Source: an uncultured Candidatus Melainabacteria bacterium (GTDB taxonomy: Bacteria > Cyanobacteriota > Vampirovibrionia > Gastranaerophilales > Gastranaerophilaceae). Taken from it: DNA of 64,000 nucleotides. The notes under the pieces are model-generated. The model worked only from the letters and a program-made list of their open reading frames with translations, did not search any database and was not told the origin of the DNA. The position numbers and the translations under genes were made by a program. The stretch spans positions 1-64,000 of the forward strand of contig CATNBA010000002.1 of NCBI GenBank assembly GCA_950096985.1. The letters are read 5' to 3'. Positions 18,876 to 29,034 of the stretch are shown one piece after another; positions within the stretch are counted from its first letter, which is position 1; each line of letters starts with the position of its first letter.

Positions 18876-19582
18876 ATGAATTTACAAGAAAAACTAAATA
18901 CCTTCGGGGGGGGGGCGCTTATCCGCTTGTAGGATTTACTCTTGCAGAAGTTTTGATTACTTTAGGAATTATAGGTGTAGTTGCGGCATTAACTTTGCCA
19001 AGTTTGATCCAAAATTATAGAAAACAACAGACTATTACAGGATTAAAAAAGGCTTATTCTGTTATAAATCAGGCAATGAAACTTTCTGAAATTGAAAATG
19101 GTCCGTATGAAACGTGGGAATCAGGTGCAAATATTACACCAAGGGCGTACATTCAAAAATATTTTTTACCTTATTTTAAAGGTGCACATTTATGCGATAC
19201 TTATCAAACCTGCGGATTCAAAAGTAATGCCCCTTATAAAACTGTTATAGGAACGCAGTCAACTGCGACCTTAACATATGAACATTATAGAATTCCATTT
19301 ATTACAGAAGACGGAATAATGTATAGTATTTCTGTTAAGGCAGATAATCGTAATGATGAAGGTATTATGATTGATGTAAACGGCTCTAAAGGTCCGAATA
19401 AAGTAGGAGTAGATTTCTTTAATTTTTATAGAACTAACAATGGAATTGTTCCTTATGGTGTTGGTTTAAGTATTGACGAGATTGATGCAAGTGTAGCCAA
19501 TGATATAAATTGCTATGCATGTGCGGCTAAAATAATTAAGGATGGCTGGCAAATAAAAGATAATTATCCGGTAAGGTTTTAA
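18876..19582 (+). CDS. type IV prepilin-like protein; out of frame as assembled (G10) from its RBS-supported ATG
   Basis: AAAAAGGAGTTGTATT-ATG; ATG frame reads MNLQEKLNTFGGGALIRL*; G11 or G8 would give MNLQEKLNTFGGG(G)AYPLVGFTLAEV...; track ORF uses an implausible TTG at 18869. Confidence 0.8.
18906..18915 (+). repeat. G10 homopolymer in prepilin leader
   Basis: CCTTCGGGGGGGGGGCGCTTATCC. Confidence 0.98.
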
Positions 19583-19583
19583 A

Positions 19584-20819
19584 TTATTCGTATCTGAGAG
19601 CATCAATCGGGTTTAATAGTGATGCTTTGTAAGCGGGATAGTAGCCAAAAAGCACCCCTATTGCGCCCGAAAATCCCAGTGACAGGAATATTGAAAAACT
19701 TGATATTGATATATTCATTCCGCCCAGAATTTCCATAAGTTTTGCACCGACAACACCTATTAATACACCGATTAGTCCACCGATGATTGATAAAAGGAAT
19801 GATTCTATCAAAAATTGGATACGGATATCTGACGCTTTTGCGCCTATTGCCATACGGATGCCTATTTCTTTTGTGCGTTCGGTGACGGATACAAGCATTA
19901 TGTTCATAATCCCGATACCGCCGACAAGTAAAGATACAGACGCAATTGCTCCAAGTAATAGCGACATAGTTTTTGCTGAAGATTTTATTGTTTCCTGCAT
20001 TTCTGCTAAATTTCGTATTTGAAAATCATCTTCTTGATTTTTACCGATATGATGGCGTTTTCTAAGAATTTCATTTATATCGTTTTCAAGCTGTGTCATT
20101 ACTTCTGCATTCTGCGCTTGGACGTTAATCATACTGACAGTTCCGGGGAATGCTGTTCCGAAAACTTTTTTCTGCGCGGTTGTGATAGGGATAAATACCA
20201 AATCATCCTGATCCATTCCCATACCGCTTTGACCTTTAACCTTTAGTGTTCCTATAACTTTGAATGGGATATTTCCAATTCGGATAGTTTTTCCTAAAGG
20301 ATCCATATCACCAAACAGCTCCGAAGCTACGGTGTTTCCGATAATCGTTACTTTTGTAGTGTTCTTAATGTCTTCGGGGATAAAGTTTCTGCCGTCAGCA
20401 ATTTCGTAATTTCTTATTCCTAAATATGATGCGGTTGTGCCTGCGACTGATGTTGCCCAGTTCTGGTTGCCGAAAGTAAGCTGTTTGGCCTCTGATGAAT
20501 ATGGAGCGACAGCCAGAACTCCCTGTGCATAAGTGTCAATTGCTTCCGCATCTTTGATTGTTAAGGTCGGGCGTGTTCCCTGTCCCATTCTGACACCACC
20601 CGAGGTTACCGACCCCGAACGTATCATAAGCAGGTTACTGCCCATGGATTCCATATCTTTGGCAATTTTTTGGCTTGCTCCCGTTCCGACTGCAAGCATT
20701 ATTATAACTGCGCTTACACCGATTATTATGCCAAGGCTTGTAAGCATTGAGCGCATTTTGTTTATTTTAAGCGATACTACCGCCATTTTTAGTGTTGATT
20801 TGAAGTCTATCATGAGCAA
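19584..20819 (-). CDS. MacB-like ABC transporter permease (FtsX domain)
   Basis: MRSMLTSLGIIIGVSAVIIMLAVGTGA..GGIGIMNIMLVSVTERTKEIGIRMAIGA. Confidence 0.9.
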   Translation of the reverse strand: MLMIDFKSTLKMAVVSLKINKMRSMLTSLGIIIGVSAVIIMLAVGTGASQKIAKDMESMGSNLLMIRSGSVTSGGVRMGQGTRPTLTIKDAEAIDTYAQGVLAVAPYSSEAKQLTFGNQNWATSVAGTTASYLGIRNYEIADGRNFIPEDIKNTTKVTIIGNTVASELFGDMDPLGKTIRIGNIPFKVIGTLKVKGQSGMGMDQDDLVFIPITTAQKKVFGTAFPGTVSMINVQAQNAEVMTQLENDINEILRKRHHIGKNQEDDFQIRNLAEMQETIKSSAKTMSLLLGAIASVSLLVGGIGIMNIMLVSVTERTKEIGIRMAIGAKASDIRIQFLIESFLLSIIGGLIGVLIGVVGAKLMEILGGMNISISSFSIFLSLGFSGAIGVLFGYYPAYKASLLNPIDALRYE

Positions 20820-21502
20820 ATTTTTACCTCGTCTGATATAATGTTGCCATCCTTAAATCTTACAACGCGTTTGCAGTATTCTGCAATGTCGGGTTCGTGG
20901 GTTACTAGAACTATTGTTTTGCCTGTTTCTTTGTTAAGGTTTACAAAAAATTCCATAACCTCAATACTTGTTTTTGTATCAAGATTTCCGGTGGGCTCAT
21001 CGGCAAGGATTAGAGGCGGATCATTTACGATTGCGCGTGCGATTGCAACCCTTTGCTGCTGACCGCCTGACATCTGGTTTGGCATATGGTCTTCACGTTT
21101 TGAAAGTCCAACAATCTCAAGTGCTTTTTTGGCGCGAATAATTCGTTCTTCTTGCGGAATTCCTTTATAAATCATAGGTAGTTCGACATTTTCAAGTGCT
21201 GTTGTTCTTGAGATTAGGTTAAAACCCTGAAAAACAAACCCCATTTTTTCGTTTCGAACTTGCGCTAAACTGTTTGCATCAAGTGAAAGCATATCAATAC
21301 CGTCAAGAAAGTATGACCCTGAATTAGGCTTATCAAGAGTTCCGAGCATATTCATAAAAGTTGATTTTCCTGAGCCTGATGCGCCCATAATCGCAACAAA
21401 TTCACCCTTTTCGATAGAAAGAGAAACGCAGTTTAAAGCGTTGAAACAATCTTCGCCAGTTTGATATGTTTTTATCGCATCTTTTACCTCAATTAGTGCC
21501 AT
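20810..21502 (-). CDS. MacB/LolD-type ABC transporter ATP-binding protein
   Basis: GASGSGKST, MSGGQQQRVAIARA, LADEPTGNLD. Confidence 0.95.
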   Translation of the reverse strand: MALIEVKDAIKTYQTGEDCFNALNCVSLSIEKGEFVAIMGASGSGKSTFMNMLGTLDKPNSGSYFLDGIDMLSLDANSLAQVRNEKMGFVFQGFNLISRTTALENVELPMIYKGIPQEERIIRAKKALEIVGLSKREDHMPNQMSGGQQQRVAIARAIVNDPPLILADEPTGNLDTKTSIEVMEFFVNLNKETGKTIVLVTHEPDIAEYCKRVVRFKDGNIISDEVKICS

Positions 21503-21554
21503 TTTTCACCCTCTGCGCAAATTTTAGTTGTTTTTTTCTGCTTTGGTTGTGCAT

Positions 21555-22715
21555 CTAGAACATCCTCGGTCCGCGGCGCATATTGTTTTTGCCTTTTGCG
21601 TTTTTACCTAAAAATCCTGTTATTACTTTGTCGCCTTCGGCGATTTCGTTTGTCTTAATTTCTGTTGAGCTGTCATCGCTCGCGCCTGTTTTTATATCAA
21701 TACGTTTAGGTTTATTCTTGTCTAAAATCCATATGCCTTGATTTTTATATTTTTGTCCGTCTGTGTTTGGAGTGAATTTCAATGCAATATTAGGAACGCA
21801 GATTACATCTACGCTTTCATTTGTGATTATTGAAACATTTGCGGTCATTCCCGGTTTAAGTTTTAAATCCTCGTTTGCAACATCGACAATTACCGTATAG
21901 GTTACAACGTTTGAAACTGTTGTAGGTGAAAGTCTTACCTGTGTGACTTTTCCAAAGAAATCCGTGTCGGGATAGCCGTCAAGGGTGTATTTTACTTCCT
22001 GACCCTCTTTAACTTTGCCGATATCAGCCTCTGAGACACTTACTTCGATTTGCATTTTGGTTAAGTCCTGGGCGATTGTGAAAAGTTCGGGAGCCTGAAA
22101 GCTTGCAGCAACCGGCTGTCCAAGGTCAATCTCTCTTGAGATAACCGTACCATCAACAGGTGCAATAATTTTTGTATAGCTTAAATTTGTCATTGCAGTT
22201 TTTAGCGATGCTTGATATTGATTAATCTGTGCTCTTGCAGCATTTATTTGAGCCAAATCAGATTTATATGTACTGTATTTTTCATCAAGCTCACTTTTTG
22301 CAACAAAGTTTTTTGCATAAAGATTTTTATATCTTTCATATTGTTTTTTATCAAAGTCTGCAATTGCTTGTAGTTTAGTAAGATTTGCCGACGCGTTGTT
22401 GATTTGAGCCTGATTTTGTTGAACTTGCGCTTCAAAGTTTGCGGGGTCAATTTGCGCTAATAATTGACCTTTTTTAACTTCTGAATTGAAATCTACATAA
22501 ATTTCTTTTATCAGACCTGATACTGTAGAACCGACAGACACAGTGTTTACGGGATTAATAGTTCCTGATGCCTCAACAAATTCAGTTATTGTACAACGGT
22601 CAATTTTTTCGGTTTTATAATGAACTTTTTTGTTTTGTGCAACAGCGATTGCACCTGCAACTAAAATTACGATAATTATTAACGCTATAAAAATATATCT
22701 TTTTTTTATTTTCAT
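21555..22715 (-). CDS. MacA-like periplasmic adaptor (HlyD/RND MFP family)
   Basis: GTINPVNTVSVGSTVSGLIKEIYVDFNSEVKKGQLLAQIDP. Confidence 0.9.
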   Translation of the reverse strand: MKIKKRYIFIALIIIVILVAGAIAVAQNKKVHYKTEKIDRCTITEFVEASGTINPVNTVSVGSTVSGLIKEIYVDFNSEVKKGQLLAQIDPANFEAQVQQNQAQINNASANLTKLQAIADFDKKQYERYKNLYAKNFVAKSELDEKYSTYKSDLAQINAARAQINQYQASLKTAMTNLSYTKIIAPVDGTVISREIDLGQPVAASFQAPELFTIAQDLTKMQIEVSVSEADIGKVKEGQEVKYTLDGYPDTDFFGKVTQVRLSPTTVSNVVTYTVIVDVANEDLKLKPGMTANVSIITNESVDVICVPNIALKFTPNTDGQKYKNQGIWILDKNKPKRIDIKTGASDDSSTEIKTNEIAEGDKVITGFLGKNAKGKNNMRRGPRMF

Positions 22716-22717
22716 TA

Positions 22718-24148
22718 TTAATCCTCAATTGTTATTGTTGTACTTTGCGGCAGTGCAATTGCTTTTTCAAGGTTTGCGCGTGCCACATTGTAGTTATAAA
22801 CTGTTTGTACATAATTTACCTGTGCATTATTATAATTTACTTTTGCATCTTGCAGTTCAATATAGTCACCTAAGCCGACAGCATAACGTCCGTCTGCAAG
22901 TTCAAAGTTTTCCAATGTCTGTTTAACTTTTACGGCAAGAAGCGGAATTTGTTTTTCAAGCTGAACCATATTTATATATAGGTCCTGAACTTCAAAATAA
23001 ATATCCTGTTTTGCAAGTTCAATATCGTTTTCAGCCATTTGTACCTGAATTTTTGCATTGTCGATTTTATGTTTTTGTCCTTTTATGTTAAATGAACTTG
23101 AAAAATTTAAACCTACATTATAAGAATTTGCGTTATATTTATCACGGTAACCGTAGCCTGCTGATGCGGAAAGTTCCGGTAAATATTCGCGTTTTGTGTA
23201 TTTCAAAGCCTCTTTAACAGCATTTAACGATGCATCTAATGACATTAAGTCAGGTCTGTTTTTATATGCCAGATTTACAGCTTCTTCAAAAGTATAGGGA
23301 AATGGTTCAAATTTGTAATTTTCCAGTACATTAATTTTTTCGACTTGTGAAGTTAAAAATGCATCTCCGACACTTTCCGGTGGAATGCTTAAATCCGGTT
23401 TGTCGTTAATTTTTTCTAAATTAACAGGTGCATTATTATTTGTAAAATTGAATGTTTCAGTATTTTCGATTTCATATTCGGGTGCAAATGCGACGTACAT
23501 TGAATTATTGAGTTTGACGAGTGCATTTTGGTAAAGTTTTTCGGAATTTACAAGAGTAACTTTAGAATCGCTCAAATACACTTCTGCGTTAACAAGGTCG
23601 ATTTTAGATTTAATCCCTTCATCAAAGTAAGCTTTGGTGCGCTGATAGTTTCGTTCGTTAATCTGTACATTTGCACGGTTTACATCCATTGTAGCTTTTG
23701 CCGCTAAGACACCGTAGTAATTAGTTTTTACCGTGAAAATCGTATCAAGAACAATGTCGTTAAAATTATATAATGCAGAAATTCTGTCAAAATTGTACAT
23801 TCTGATATTTGCATTAGTTTTGCCAAAGTTCCAGATAAGCTGTTTAATGTTTGCTTCTGCAGAATAAATATTAGAGTTTGTATTCATTCTGTCAGTGCGG
23901 CTTTCGTTAATATTATAACCGGTTCCTATACCTAAAGTTGGGAAATAACCTGATTTTGCTATTCCTAAGTTTCCTTTTGAAAGTCCGTAATTATATCTGG
24001 CTTTTTTTATCTGCGGGCTATTTTGGAGTGCAAGAGATATACAATCTTTAATCCCTAGTACTGTATTTTTTTCTACAGTCATCTTCTCAACAGCAAAACA
24101 GGTGTTGAGTGTAAGACACATTCCAATTATCAGTGCTAAGTTTTTCAT
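22718..24148 (-). CDS. TolC family outer membrane efflux protein
   Basis: signal peptide, two repeats with LALQNSPQIKKARYN and AYKNRPDLMSLDASL; adjacent to MacAB-like genes. Confidence 0.9.
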   Translation of the reverse strand: MKNLALIIGMCLTLNTCFAVEKMTVEKNTVLGIKDCISLALQNSPQIKKARYNYGLSKGNLGIAKSGYFPTLGIGTGYNINESRTDRMNTNSNIYSAEANIKQLIWNFGKTNANIRMYNFDRISALYNFNDIVLDTIFTVKTNYYGVLAAKATMDVNRANVQINERNYQRTKAYFDEGIKSKIDLVNAEVYLSDSKVTLVNSEKLYQNALVKLNNSMYVAFAPEYEIENTETFNFTNNNAPVNLEKINDKPDLSIPPESVGDAFLTSQVEKINVLENYKFEPFPYTFEEAVNLAYKNRPDLMSLDASLNAVKEALKYTKREYLPELSASAGYGYRDKYNANSYNVGLNFSSSFNIKGQKHKIDNAKIQVQMAENDIELAKQDIYFEVQDLYINMVQLEKQIPLLAVKVKQTLENFELADGRYAVGLGDYIELQDAKVNYNNAQVNYVQTVYNYNVARANLEKAIALPQSTTITIED

Positions 24149-24202
24149 CTTATATTACTATAACGATTATATGCTGATTTTTGTTCATTTCAATAGATGA
24201 AA

Positions 24203-25642
24203 TTAATCTTTAACAGTCCAAAAGTCTTTTTGAAGTAATACTAAAAATGGGATTAATTCAAGACGACCTACAAGCATATTTACTATAAAAATCAGTTTTG
24301 ATATAGTATGCATACTATCAAAATTACCCATCGGACCTGTGGAAACCGCAACACCCGGACCAATATTACCGAGTGATGAAATTGCACCCGTTAAACCGAC
24401 TGCCGTATTTTGTTCAAGGATTGACATCAAAACTGCTGAAACTCCGAAAATTAAGAAGTAAAAGAATACAAATACAATTATCTGTCTTGCAACTTCGGGA
24501 ACTATTGTTTTATTGTCAATTTTAATATTTACAACTGCATTGGGGTGTAATATTCTGACAATTTCACTTTTCATTGATTTAAATACAACAAGCCATCTTG
24601 CAATTTTAATACCGCCGCCCGCTGAACTCGCACAAGAGCCCATAAACATTACTATAAAAAGGATTAATTTTGATGTGTAATCCCATTTTTCAAAATCAAC
24701 ACTGGCAAAACCTGATGATGTTGTTATACTTATTACTTGAAACAGTGCATCTCTGAAATTATGTGAGTGTAATGATGCGGTAATCAATAATGCCATAAAG
24801 ATTACAAGCAGAAAATATGTTCTGAATTCTTCATTTTTAAATAAAACTAACGGATTTTTCTGCATAACAACTTTATATTGCAAATTGAAACTCGCTCCGG
24901 CTAGAAACATAAAGATAAGAACAATCCAGGTGATATGATTGGAATTATAGCCCATAATACTGTATTCATGGGGTGAAAATCCTCCGGCAGAAAGCGTTGA
25001 AAGTGAGTTGCATACTGCATCAAATGCTGGCATTCCTGCCCAAACAAGTAATAGGATTTCAAATATTGTTAATATAGCATAAATTTTCCATAAAGCAGAT
25101 GCAGTATTTCTTATTCGTGGTGTAAATTTATCTTCAGTAGGGCCCGGGGCTTCCGCAAAAAACATTTGTCGTCCCGCAACCGCAAATTGAGGCAAAATTG
25201 CAATAAATAAGACGATAATTCCCAAACCGCCCAGCCACTGGGTAAATGAACGCCAAAAGAAAAATGCATGCGGATATTCATAATGTGTTAATATTGTAGC
25301 ACCTGTTGTTGTTATACCTGAAATTGCCTCAAATAAAGAGTTAATCGGAGTTATGCCATAAAAAAGATACGGAATTGATGACACTAAACCGAATATAACC
25401 CATGATACCGCCACAATAAATAATCCTTCGCCTTTTTTAATATCATTTAAGTTATCTAGAGAAGGCGGTACACTTTTTCTTAAAATTGCTCCAATTATCA
25501 TAGAAATAATTGATGCTGTTAGAAATGGTAAAATTGAATTGTATTCGCCGTAAATAACTGCTACAATTACAGGGATAAGGATTACCAATCCGATATAAAC
25601 TAATGTTAAACCTATTGCATAAGCCAGATAATTTAAGCGCAT
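24203..25642 (-). CDS. trkH: TrkH family potassium uptake protein
   Basis: SGITTTGATIL..SAGGFSPHEYS..ISSLGNIGPG. Confidence 0.92.
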   Translation of the reverse strand: MRLNYLAYAIGLTLVYIGLVILIPVIVAVIYGEYNSILPFLTASIISMIIGAILRKSVPPSLDNLNDIKKGEGLFIVAVSWVIFGLVSSIPYLFYGITPINSLFEAISGITTTGATILTHYEYPHAFFFWRSFTQWLGGLGIIVLFIAILPQFAVAGRQMFFAEAPGPTEDKFTPRIRNTASALWKIYAILTIFEILLLVWAGMPAFDAVCNSLSTLSAGGFSPHEYSIMGYNSNHITWIVLIFMFLAGASFNLQYKVVMQKNPLVLFKNEEFRTYFLLVIFMALLITASLHSHNFRDALFQVISITTSSGFASVDFEKWDYTSKLILFIVMFMGSCASSAGGGIKIARWLVVFKSMKSEIVRILHPNAVVNIKIDNKTIVPEVARQIIVFVFFYFLIFGVSAVLMSILEQNTAVGLTGAISSLGNIGPGVAVSTGPMGNFDSMHTISKLIFIVNMLVGRLELIPFLVLLQKDFWTVKD

Positions 25643-25643
25643 A

Positions 25644-26984
25644 CTAATTTACCTTAAAAAATTCCTTAATTGCGGCAGCACTTTGAGCAGTTGTGAAGAT
25701 AATTAAAATATCGCCCGTTGTTATTAATGTGTCGCCTTTTGGAATTATGATTTTATTTCTTCTTTGGATTACTCCGATAATTGCGCGAGCCGGAAATTTT
25801 AAATCCATAACTTTTTTGCCGTTAAACTCAGGCAGTACGTTGATTTCCAAAACTTCGCCCTGTCCCTGTTCTACAGTTGCAAGTATATCAACATCGTTTT
25901 CCTGTAAATCATTTCTAACTTCATTTATCGCAGAATTTTTCGGTGAAATTGCAATATCTATACCTACTTTTTCGAATAGCGGTATATTTAAAACTTTAGA
26001 AACTCGTGCAATAACACGTTTTACACCTAACTGTTTTGCAAGAAGAGAACATAAGAGATTTCTCTCATCATTGTTTGTAACACTTATAACAACATCAGCC
26101 GAACCTATTTCTTCTTCATCAAGAAGTTTTAGATTTGTTCCGTCACCGTTTATTACCAGAGTATTGCTAAGTTCTTCCGCCAAATATTGACATCTGTCAT
26201 AATCTTTTTCAATGATTTTTGTTTTAATTTTCATTGTTTCAAGGGTTTTTGCAAGCATTAAACCAACATTGCCGCCGCCAATAATTGCAGTTGACTTTAC
26301 TATTTCTTTTTCATGGAAAAAAGTTCCTGCTAAAATATCAAGCGAATGAGATGTTCCCATAAAAATAAGTTTGTCGCCTTCTTGAATTTCGGTTTCGCCG
26401 TTCGGTATAAATAAACAGCATTCACGTGTTAAACCTACCATTAAAGTGTCTTTTGTAAATCCGCAATCTTTGACTTTTTTGCCAATAATAGGAAGATTTG
26501 GTTGAACTTTATATTCTAAAAGTCTTGCTCTGCCGTCCGCAAAATTTTCAACGTCCAGCGCATGTGCAACTGTAACTATTCTGAAAATTTCCTGTGTCAA
26601 AAGTTCTTCCGGCCAAATTATATAATCAATAAAGAAGTCGCAGAAATGTTCATTATTTTTTTCAAAGCTTAAAGTTTTTTTATATTCTTCTTTGCTGACA
26701 AAACATATCGTTCTCACACCGCCGAATTTTTTAGCAGAAAGGCAAGCTACGATATTTGCTTCATCAATGTTTGTGCAGGCGATAAAAATGTCTGCATTTT
26801 TGATATCTGCACTTTTTAAAACTTCAATATTAGATGCATTACCTTGAACAAAACTTATATCAAGTTTATTGAATTCATCAGTTCGATTTTCTTCTTTATC
26901 AATAATTGTTATATCGTGGTCTTCAAAAAATTCTGTTGCAAGCAGGCAGCCGATTTCTGTAGCACCGTAAATTACTATTTTCAT
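25644..26984 (-). CDS. trkA: Trk system potassium transport protein TrkA
   Basis: two RCK/TrkA-N and TrkA-C repeats (MKIVIYGATEIGCLLA; AIIGGGNVGLMLAKTLE). Confidence 0.92.
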   Translation of the reverse strand: MKIVIYGATEIGCLLATEFFEDHDITIIDKEENRTDEFNKLDISFVQGNASNIEVLKSADIKNADIFIACTNIDEANIVACLSAKKFGGVRTICFVSKEEYKKTLSFEKNNEHFCDFFIDYIIWPEELLTQEIFRIVTVAHALDVENFADGRARLLEYKVQPNLPIIGKKVKDCGFTKDTLMVGLTRECCLFIPNGETEIQEGDKLIFMGTSHSLDILAGTFFHEKEIVKSTAIIGGGNVGLMLAKTLETMKIKTKIIEKDYDRCQYLAEELSNTLVINGDGTNLKLLDEEEIGSADVVISVTNNDERNLLCSLLAKQLGVKRVIARVSKVLNIPLFEKVGIDIAISPKNSAINEVRNDLQENDVDILATVEQGQGEVLEINVLPEFNGKKVMDLKFPARAIIGVIQRRNKIIIPKGDTLITTGDILIIFTTAQSAAAIKEFFKVN

Positions 26985-27009
26985 AAAACAGATTATATAA
27001 TAAGTTAAT

Positions 27010-27276
27010 TTATTTTACAAGTAACAGCCCGTAAATAACGAGATATTGTATTACTTGCAATACAATAATTGCTATGATAGGTGAAAAATCAAGCCCGTTA
27101 ATTGGAGGTACAATCTTTCTGAATAAATTCAAATATACATCCGTAACGTCTTTAATAAAAGCAAAAGGTTGTTTGTACCAATCAATTGAGGGTACAAAAC
27201 TTAAAAGACATCTTACAAGAATTATCCAAAAATATATCTCAAAAAGATTATTAATACCGTATATTAATTTTTCCAT
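27010..27276 (-). CDS. YggT family membrane protein
   Basis: ILVRCLLSFVPSIDWYKQPFAFIKDVTDVYLNLFRKIVPPINGLDFSPIIAI. Confidence 0.85.
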   Translation of the reverse strand: MEKLIYGINNLFEIYFWIILVRCLLSFVPSIDWYKQPFAFIKDVTDVYLNLFRKIVPPINGLDFSPIIAIIVLQVIQYLVIYGLLLVK

Positions 27277-27288
27277 AAGTGATACACC

Positions 27289-28086
27289 CTATAATTGAGA
27301 ATTTTTCTTAGTGTTTGCACATTCACAATTATTTCTTGAAACAGGAATGCTTTCAATCATCTTAAAGAGTAAGTTTTTAAGATTAGCAACATTCGAATTG
27401 AATACCTGAATTACTTCGTGGTGTGAAACAGGTGGTACATCGCCAACTAAGCCTGCATCATAATCTGTAATTAATGAAATGTTTAACGGACACATATCCA
27501 TTTCTTTCACAAGGTACGCTTCAGGAAATGCTGTCATATTGATAACTTCCCAACCTTGATTTGTAAAGAATTTAGACTCTGATTTTGTTGAAAAACGAGG
27601 ACCGTTGATAACTACAACAGTTCCGGTTTCGTGAACGGTAATTCCTAAATCTTTACCGGTTTTTATTGCTAATTCACGAAGTTCGGGACAGTAAGTTTCA
27701 GCAGCAGACGGGTGAGTAACAATTGGTCCTTCAAAGAAAGTTGTTTTTCTGCCGTCTGTCCAGTCAACAAATTGGTCACATATTACAAAATCGCCCGGTT
27801 TAACGTGTTTTTGCAAACTGCCTGCTGCGCAAGGTGAGATAACTCTTTCGCAACCGATATGTTTCATCGCCCAAACGTTCGCTCTAAAATTTATTAAGTG
27901 AGGTAAAATAGTATGGTTTCTGCCATGTCTTGGCATAAATGCAACTTTATGTTCTCCGACTTTTCCGACAAATAAGCTGTCGCTTGGCATCCCATATGGA
28001 GTTTCTACTCTTACTTCTTCAATATCTTCCAAAAATTTGTAAAAACCTGAACCGCCAAATACGCCAATGTCTGCTATTTTTTCCAT
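27289..28086 (-). CDS. mtnP: S-methyl-5'-thioadenosine phosphorylase
   Basis: GVFGGSGFY..TPYGMPSD..PRHGRNHTILPHLINFRAN..NMTAFPEAYLVKE. Confidence 0.9.
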   Translation of the reverse strand: MEKIADIGVFGGSGFYKFLEDIEEVRVETPYGMPSDSLFVGKVGEHKVAFMPRHGRNHTILPHLINFRANVWAMKHIGCERVISPCAAGSLQKHVKPGDFVICDQFVDWTDGRKTTFFEGPIVTHPSAAETYCPELRELAIKTGKDLGITVHETGTVVVINGPRFSTKSESKFFTNQGWEVINMTAFPEAYLVKEMDMCPLNISLITDYDAGLVGDVPPVSHHEVIQVFNSNVANLKNLLFKMIESIPVSRNNCECANTKKNSQL

Positions 28087-28288
28087 AAAATTTTTCCTCT
28101 CATATTTATTAATTTATCTGTTTAAATCTTAGCATAAAAATAACAAAAAAGTGTTGCGACTTGAAATTTATTTTTTTTGTAATAATATGTAAGTATAAAT
28201 CATTCTTAAAAGTTTTTGACCGTAGTTGAAGAAACGGGTCGTTAGGGAATTTTTAAGGATTTCAATTTACAACATAGAGGATTACATT

Positions 28289-28918
28289 TTGAAAAAATTA
28301 TTACTGTTAACTTTTACACTTATGTGTATATTGTTTACACATGCATCTGCACAAGCAGCTGATGTTAACTCTGTAAAAGCAACAATAGTAAAACATGCTA
28401 TTGAAATGGGAGTAGATCCTGCAATTGCGCTTAGTATTGCGCGTACAGAATCAGGATTCAGACATGAGGCAAGAAGTTCTCATGGTGCTGTAGGGGTATT
28501 CCAATTGATGCCTTCAACAGCAAGAAGAATGGGCTTAAATCCGTATTCTTTAAATGACAACATTAAGGGCGGAATTATGTATTACAAGAAAATGTATAAT
28601 ATGTTCGGTTCTGTGGAATTAGCATTAGCGGCATACAATGCAGGTCCAGGTAATGTAAAAAAATACAATGCTATACCACCCTTTGGAGAAACAAGACGTT
28701 TTGTCAGTAAAATTATGACTGATGTGAACAGACAAAGAGTTACACCAGATCCGATTGTTGCAAAGGTTAAGCAGGGAACATATTCTGCACAAAAACCCGC
28801 CGGAGTGATAAAACCAGCTTCCGCTCCAAAGCTGATAGATGCAAAAGACCTTCAAGTTGAGGTTTTAGAAGAAAAGCCAATTGAATTAAAACTTGAAACA
28901 TTAACAATTTCTATTTAA
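28289..28918 (+). CDS. lytic transglycosylase (SLT domain), secreted
   Basis: IALSIARTESGFRHEARSSHGAVGVFQLMPSTARRMG..AYNAGPGNVKKY; TTG start with AGAGG RBS and signal peptide. Confidence 0.85.
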   Translation: MKKLLLLTFTLMCILFTHASAQAADVNSVKATIVKHAIEMGVDPAIALSIARTESGFRHEARSSHGAVGVFQLMPSTARRMGLNPYSLNDNIKGGIMYYKKMYNMFGSVELALAAYNAGPGNVKKYNAIPPFGETRRFVSKIMTDVNRQRVTPDPIVAKVKQGTYSAQKPAGVIKPASAPKLIDAKDLQVEVLEEKPIELKLETLTISI

Positions 28919-28920
28919 TA

Positions 28921-28944
28921 AAAGACCCTTTTGGGTCTTTTATT
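28921..28944 (+). terminator. Rho-independent terminator
   Basis: AAAGACCC-TTTT-GGGTCTTTTATT. Confidence 0.8.
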
Positions 28945-29034
28945 ATTTTGTAACTTTTTGTTACATTGTTGCGTATTTGTTAAAGTATTTATGCATATTT
29001 TCCGTATAGAGATGTAGAAAGGAATTATGCATTT

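Noticed and set aside
18869-18878. TTG at 18869 as pilin start (track call MYYEFTRKTKYLRGGG)
   Set aside because: It lies immediately after the GGAG, leaving no SD spacing; the ATG at 18876 has correct spacing.
28196-28288. Possible riboswitch upstream of the lytic transglycosylase (GACCGTAGTTGAAGAAACGGGTC)
   Set aside because: Cell-wall hydrolase leaders often carry c-di-AMP ydaO elements, but the region is too short and lacks the consensus blocks.
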